The notes under the pieces are model-generated. The model had not been told where the DNA came from. It made no database searches and worked only from the letters and a program-made list of their open reading frames with translations. Shown here in pieces: positions 5,389 through 8,452 of a stretch of 8,452 bases of DNA. Location of the stretch: positions 1 through 8,452 of the forward strand of contig JASEHU010000079.1 in the NCBI GenBank assembly GCA_030018635.1, written 5' to 3'. Position numbers and translations under genes: made by a program. The DNA comes from a bacterium. GTDB taxonomy: Bacteria > UBA9089 > CG2-30-40-21 > SBAY01. Position 1 is the first letter of the stretch. The number at the start of each line of letters is the position of its first letter.

Positions 5389-7101
5389 TTACCTACTCCC
5401 TGCCCTTTGTGGTTTCCTTTCCCTTTCCCCCTTTCCCCCTTTTTCCCCTTCTCCTCTAAAAAATATCCCCATATCGTATCGGAAATCACCGTTTTCTTTG
5501 CCTATGCCTGTTAAAAACTCGAGTTGAGGGGTTAATGGAAAGCGTATCCCCAGCCCATAACCATCGATTTTATCATATTCAAGCAACAAAAACAAGTCAC
5601 GGGTTAATTGACTCATTACCCCACCAAAATATCGTAATTCATTATGCGACTCTTTTTTTAATAACCCTGTCCCCAGATAATATTCAGAAGGTCCAGATGG
5701 AAGTTTAACAGGGCTACCCATAAGCACTGAAACGCCACTACTTTTTTCCTTTTCACCCTTTCGCATATCATAAGTTTGATAATAAAAGTCTAAGGCAAAA
5801 TTCTTGGACAGGGCATGTTTCACCCCAATTCCTAATCCAGCAATGCGCATCTCTAAATTTTCTATGGGTGAAGCCAATCTAAGAATAAACCCTTCGGGAT
5901 ATTTTAAACCAATATCTATTTCACTCTCCTTTAGTAAATGTGGTGTTTGAACGGTCAGTAATTCTGATGGTGGCTCTTTAGGGGGTAGCGATGGCAGGAC
6001 GAATTTGAGTTTAACATCCAATTTTTTTTGTCCAACCCCTTCTACGATGACGCTCTGCTCAACGGTTTCATATCCCGGCTTCCCAATATTAATTCGATAC
6101 ACACCGGTAGGTAGGTTGGGGATAAGTAAAGGGGTCATTCCTTTGAGGGTTTTACCCAAATAGACATAGGCCGATGAAGGAACGGATGTAACCAGAACAG
6201 AGCCCATAACGATATGTTTTACCTCTTCCTCCTGGGCAGATTTAAACAACATCAGGGAAAGATTTAACATTGGATAATCATAGAAACTTATATTGGCCAA
6301 TTCAGGTTTATAGCCCAATTTACTTATCCTCAGGGTTATTTCCTTGTTTTGTATGTTTTTAACGACTAAAGGACTATTCCCAATGACTCTTCCCTCAATC
6401 TCTATTTCTTGTGCCGGTGGTGTCGGACTGACAATTAAATGCCTTGTAGTTTTGGGTTCAAAGGCATAAAGAAATTTTCTTACCTTATCGCCCACATTTA
6501 TTTTTACCTCTGTGGTAGGAAATATCTCTGCGGATTCCTTATCTACTTTAACTATCTTTAAGGTACCGATTGGCTTATTATTTCGGATAAGGGAAAAATT
6601 ATCCCCTAACTTTAATCCTGCCCCTGCCCCTATATCAATAAAGATTCCCTTTTTAGAAATCTCTTTAACCCTGCCCTCTAAGCTAAAAACCCCTTCGAAA
6701 CACCCAAGAATTTGCTTATCTCCATCAGGAATGTCTTCATAATGAGTATTGATAAATGAGGTGTTTATGAGCAAGGAGTCTTTTTTCAAAACCTGATAAT
6801 TGCCGACAACTAATATATCTGCGTCTAATAATTTGCCTAAGGAATAGGCCTTATCCTTAGTAATTACCCCCATTTTTTTAAATGCGGACAAATCAAATAC
6901 TCTTTTAATTACCTCCTGGTCAATGATTTTAAACTCCTTTGAAAGGGTATATCTAACTAAATCCTGTGAGGCCTGGAGTCCGGCAGGATTAAGCGGAGAA
7001 GAGAAATCCTCGAATTCTAATATAGCCACATTCTTTGCCTCTCCGTTACTCATTAGACATAACCATAATACTAAAGTAAGGATTAGTCTTTTAGTTATCA
7101 T
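5389..7101 (-). CDS. Secreted CsgG-like / PEGA / beta-domain envelope protein
   Basis: This protein has 570 residues from the ATG at 7101, which sits 9 nt from AGGAGG (7111-7116). The ATG at 7110 directly abuts that site and is less likely. Residues 1-22 are a signal peptide ending in GEA. Residues 24-130 resemble the CsgG/FlgO nucleation fold (NVAILEFEDF, then LDADILVVGNYQ). Residues 144-210 form a small beta domain (GRVKEISKKGIFIDIGAGAG, then VGDKV). Two PEGA repeats follow (about 220-285 and 300-365; the second has GKTLKGMTPLLIPNLPTG and GKPGYE). A proline-rich linker (368-382) leads to a beta-rich region (392-548) with alternating aromatics ending in YDMGIFF, like an outer-membrane barrel. 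Residues 549-570 are an odd Gly/Lys/Arg/Glu tail. The role is unknown; a periplasmic or outer-membrane assembly scaffold is plausible. Confidence 0.85.
   Translation of the reverse strand: MITKRLILTLVLWLCLMSNGEAKNVAILEFEDFSSPLNPAGLQASQDLVRYTLSKEFKIIDQEVIKRVFDLSAFKKMGVITKDKAYSLGKLLDADILVVGNYQVLKKDSLLINTSFINTHYEDIPDGDKQILGCFEGVFSLEGRVKEISKKGIFIDIGAGAGLKLGDNFSLIRNNKPIGTLKIVKVDKESAEIFPTTEVKINVGDKVRKFLYAFEPKTTRHLIVSPTPPAQEIEIEGRVIGNSPLVVKNIQNKEITLRISKLGYKPELANISFYDYPMLNLSLMLFKSAQEEEVKHIVMGSVLVTSVPSSAYVYLGKTLKGMTPLLIPNLPTGVYRINIGKPGYETVEQSVIVEGVGQKKLDVKLKFVLPSLPPKEPPSELLTVQTPHLLKESEIDIGLKYPEGFILRLASPIENLEMRIAGLGIGVKHALSKNFALDFYYQTYDMRKGEKEKSSGVSVLMGSPVKLPSGPSEYYLGTGLLKKESHNELRYFGGVMSQLTRDLFLLLEYDKIDGYGLGIRFPLTPQLEFLTGIGKENGDFRYDMGIFFRGEGEKGGKGERERKPQRAGSR
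5413..5457. repeat. 45-nt uninterrupted polypyrimidine/polypurine tract
   Basis: The plus strand is pure C/T for 45 nt, made of imperfect copies of TTTCCCCC. On the coding strand it is GGGGGAAA-like and encodes the tail of the envelope protein. It starts exactly after the codon for the last barrel-like Phe. Such tracts can adopt triplex structures and slip during replication. A shorter purine stretch (AAGGGAAAGGGATTGGGG, 7120-7137) lies before the same gene in the opposite orientation. Confidence 0.8.
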
Positions 7102-7127
7102 AGCCTCCATCCTCCTTTTAAGGGAAA

Positions 7128-7181
7128 GGGATTGGGGAATAAGTCAGATAGGTCATATAAATCCTATGTTCCCCCAACCCC
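7128..7181 (-). terminator. GC-rich hairpin between the LsrF-like and PEGA genes
   Basis: GGGATTGGGGAA (7128-7139) pairs with TTCCCCCAACCCC (7169-7181) with one mismatch and one bulge. It begins 1 nt after the LsrF-like stop codon. The 29-nt loop contains the 9-bp repeat block. Only a broken T-run (TTTCCCTT) follows on the minus strand, so it could be a partial terminator or an mRNA-stabilising hairpin rather than a strong stop. Confidence 0.5.
7137..7163 (-). repeat. Three tandem 9-bp units, second copy
   Basis: Read on the minus strand the units are GATTTATAT, GACCTATCT and GACTTATTC. They share the G(A/T)YYTATNN pattern and the final CTTATTC with the block at 1374-1400. The wider 34-nt stretches, both beginning ATAGG, match at about 23 of 34 positions by eye. 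Confidence 0.6.
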
Positions 7182-7182
7182 G

Positions 7183-7962
7183 CTACCTGGTATTAAATAT
7201 CTCCATCGCATCCTCTACGGTAACATTTTCATGGACGATGGCTCGCAGGGCCTTAATCATTGCCACAGGATGTTCATTTTGCCAGATATTTCTACCCAAA
7301 TTGACGCCAATTGCCCCTTTTTGCAGACCATCATAAACAAACTCAAAGACCTCACGGTCAGTTTCTACCTTAGGTCCACCAGCCATAACCACAGGCACAG
7401 GGCAACCGTTAACTACCTTTTCAAAGTTTTCACACCAGTAGGTTTTTACCACCTTAGCCCCTAATTCTGCGGCAATACGGCAGGCTAACGCCAGATAGCG
7501 TGCATCCCGTTTCTCAAGTTCTTTACCCACCGCGGTAACGGCCATTACCGGGATACCATATTTCTCACCTTCGTTCACAAGTTTGGCTAAGTTCAATAAT
7601 GTTTGCTGTTCGTAGTCACTACCGACAAAGACAGAGATACCTACGGCGGCAACATTAAGGCGAACCGCATCCTCCATCGAGGTAGTCAATTCTTCATTAG
7701 CCAGGTCTTTTCCGACCATACTTGTGCCGCCAGATACCCTGAGAATAATTGGTTTAGTGTTGACCGGGTCTATGCAAGCCCGCAATACCCCCCTGGTAAC
7801 AAATAACGCATCATAATAAGGGAAAAGCGGCTTAATAGTTTCCTCCGGCTTTTCAAGTTTTCTGGTAGGTCCTTGAAAATATCCATGGTCAATAGGCATG
7901 AAAAAACACCGCCCATCCGGTTGAATTAATTGTGATAACCGATTCTTCATTCCCCAATCCAT
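7183..7962 (-). CDS. lsrF: LsrF-like class I aldolase/thiolase (DeoC/FbaB family)
   Basis: This 259-residue TIM-barrel enzyme closely resembles LsrF, the 3-hydroxy-5-phosphonooxypentane-2,4-dione thiolase that splits phospho-AI-2 product with CoA. Shared features are the start MDWGMKNRL, the MPIDHGYFQGPT loop (22-33), TRGVLR (56-61), MEDAVRLNV (96-104), GSDYEQQ (114-120), VVKTYW (171-176, with Lys173 at the family's Schiff-base position), CPVPVVMAGGPK (187-198), and GVNLGRNIWQNEHPVAMIKA (219-238), which includes the phosphate-binding GR. AGGAGG lies 10 nt before the ATG. Neighbouring lsr genes and LuxS are absent, and AhcY is present, so the substrate may be a related phosphosugar. Archaeal ADH synthase or fructose-bisphosphate aldolase are more distant alternatives. 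The family is firm; the reaction is less so. Confidence 0.88.
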   Translation of the reverse strand: MDWGMKNRLSQLIQPDGRCFFMPIDHGYFQGPTRKLEKPEETIKPLFPYYDALFVTRGVLRACIDPVNTKPIILRVSGGTSMVGKDLANEELTTSMEDAVRLNVAAVGISVFVGSDYEQQTLLNLAKLVNEGEKYGIPVMAVTAVGKELEKRDARYLALACRIAAELGAKVVKTYWCENFEKVVNGCPVPVVMAGGPKVETDREVFEFVYDGLQKGAIGVNLGRNIWQNEHPVAMIKALRAIVHENVTVEDAMEIFNTR

Positions 7963-8024
7963 TTTTGATAAACCTCCTTTATTCTTAGTTATCTATGCAC
8001 CTAACGATAAAATAAGTGGTGAGC

Positions 8025-8040
8025 GAAGCGAATCCGCTTC
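8025..8040 (-). repeat. Small palindrome downstream of the HigA-like gene
   Basis: GAAGCG (8025-8030) and CGCTTC (8035-8040) form a perfect 6-bp stem over a 4-nt loop. It lies between the HigA-like stop (8063) and the LsrF-like start (7962). There is no adjacent T-run, so terminator function is uncertain. The remaining 7963-8062 sequence holds only a lone TCAGGTAAA (8049-8057), which matches the heptad repeats elsewhere. Confidence 0.4.
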
Positions 8041-8062
8041 ATTGATTGGTCAGGTAAAAGAT

Positions 8063-8359
8063 TCACTCCGCTGTGTTTCCACTTTTTTCTATCTTCATCG
8101 AGTTAATTCTACTTTCGAATCTAACACCACTTATACTCTCAGTCAATTCTGGAACATGTTCGTCTTCATACTTTTCAATTAGCACACCAACTACCTCCAT
8201 CAATGAAGACAAGGGATGATTTTCATTTTCACCTACAATATCAATCAACTTATCAAGTAAATCTACGAGCCGTTGATACTCACTTTCACTGTGAGGAAAA
8301 AATACGACTGGAGATAACATCGTCCAGACGCGTTCAGTAGTTTTCACTTCTGTCAACAT
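8063..8359 (-). CDS. higA: HigA-like antitoxin lacking the HTH domain
   Basis: This 98-residue protein carries the N-terminal dimer/toxin-contact region of the HigA family. Residues 24-71 include SESEYQRLVDLLDKLID, ENHPLSSLMEVVG and the hallmark LIEKYEDEHVPEL. In most family members an Xre HTH follows this region. Here, after TESISGVRF (73-81), the sequence ends in 17 polar residues that I do not recognise. It may be truncated, or a natural HTH-less form. AAGGAG lies about 6 nt before the ATG, and the preceding toxin stop is only 3 nt away, so the two genes are translationally linked. If functional it should neutralise the toxin but would need another protein for autoregulation. Confidence 0.8.
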   Translation of the reverse strand: MLTEVKTTERVWTMLSPVVFFPHSESEYQRLVDLLDKLIDIVGENENHPLSSLMEVVGVLIEKYEDEHVPELTESISGVRFESRINSMKIEKSGNTAE

Positions 8360-8362
8360 TAG

Positions 8363-8452
8363 TTACTCCTTCCATTTATTTTTATCATATTCATCGTGTT
8401 TTAACACTGCACGAATGTAAACCCTTTGCCGATTGTAATGGACAGCCGCAAT
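8363..8452 (-). CDS. higB: HigB-family mRNA interferase toxin, C-terminal part (runs off the window)
   Basis: Only the last 29 codons and the TAA stop (8363-8365) lie inside the window. The gene continues past 8452. The residues AVHYNRQRVYIRAVLKHDEY and the end KWKE match the C-terminus of the HigB RelE-like toxin family, whose members typically end with a strand IHFNRQKVFIR-like segment, then L-H-EYD-KW. It precedes the HigA-like antitoxin with a 3-nt gap, the usual toxin-first order. It is not related to the Gp49-like toxin at 4716-5069. The frame is open to the window edge with no sign of decay. Confidence 0.8.
   Translation of the reverse strand: MAAVHYNRQRVYIRAVLKHDEYDKNKWKE

Noticed and set aside
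7132..7464. Plus-strand open frames across the LsrF-like gene and its hairpin
   Set aside because: They run antisense to a clear conserved enzyme, and their translations look like random products.
7183..7962. A complete AI-2 quorum-sensing system together with metK
   Set aside because: No LuxS, LsrK, LsrG or Lsr transporter is visible, and AhcY provides the alternative route. Only the single LsrF-like gene is supported.

Overview
The window looks like chromosome from an uncultured, probably diderm bacterium with moderately low GC. A secreted protein with a predicted outer-membrane beta-domain supports a diderm. The many short palindromic repeats made of 7-9 bp units between genes resemble those of subsurface candidate phyla. 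No marker in the window fixes the phylum, so this placement is an inference.

Positions 1-2682 (+) hold a metK-ahcY pair: S-adenosylmethionine synthetase and S-adenosylhomocysteine hydrolase, two steps of the activated methyl cycle. A 9-bp-unit inverted repeat lies upstream of metK, and another 9-bp repeat lies between the two genes. Positions 2764-3542 hold a palindromic repeat and then a VapBC-type toxin-antitoxin pair with a PIN toxin. Positions 3630-4642 hold a mannose-family PTS EIIA and EIIB, with phospho-histidines present but no EIIC/EIID permease, separated by a long palindrome with 50-nt arms. Positions 4716-5341 hold a RelE/HigB (Gp49-like) toxin overlapping an Xre antitoxin by 4 bp. 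Its promoter is positioned to give an almost leaderless mRNA.

The right part is on the minus strand. Reading right to left, there is the 3' end of a second HigB toxin of a different family (8363-8452), its HigA-like antitoxin lacking the usual HTH (8063-8359), an LsrF-like class I aldolase/thiolase (7183-7962), and a secreted CsgG-like/PEGA/beta-domain protein (5389-7101). The C-terminus of that last protein appears to run through a lost stop codon into a polypurine repeat.

Working together: metK and ahcY make and recycle the methyl-donor cofactor. EIIA and EIIB could form a phospho-relay, either regulatory or serving a permease elsewhere. The LsrF-like enzyme handles a phosphorylated sugar-like substrate; it is unlikely to act on self-made AI-2, because the AhcY route bypasses LuxS. 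Three toxin-antitoxin modules and several modular palindromes between housekeeping genes suggest repeated small insertions. I see no complete new defence or mobile system. The most unusual items are the repeat architecture, the domain chain and altered C-terminus of the PEGA protein, and the permease-less PTS pair.
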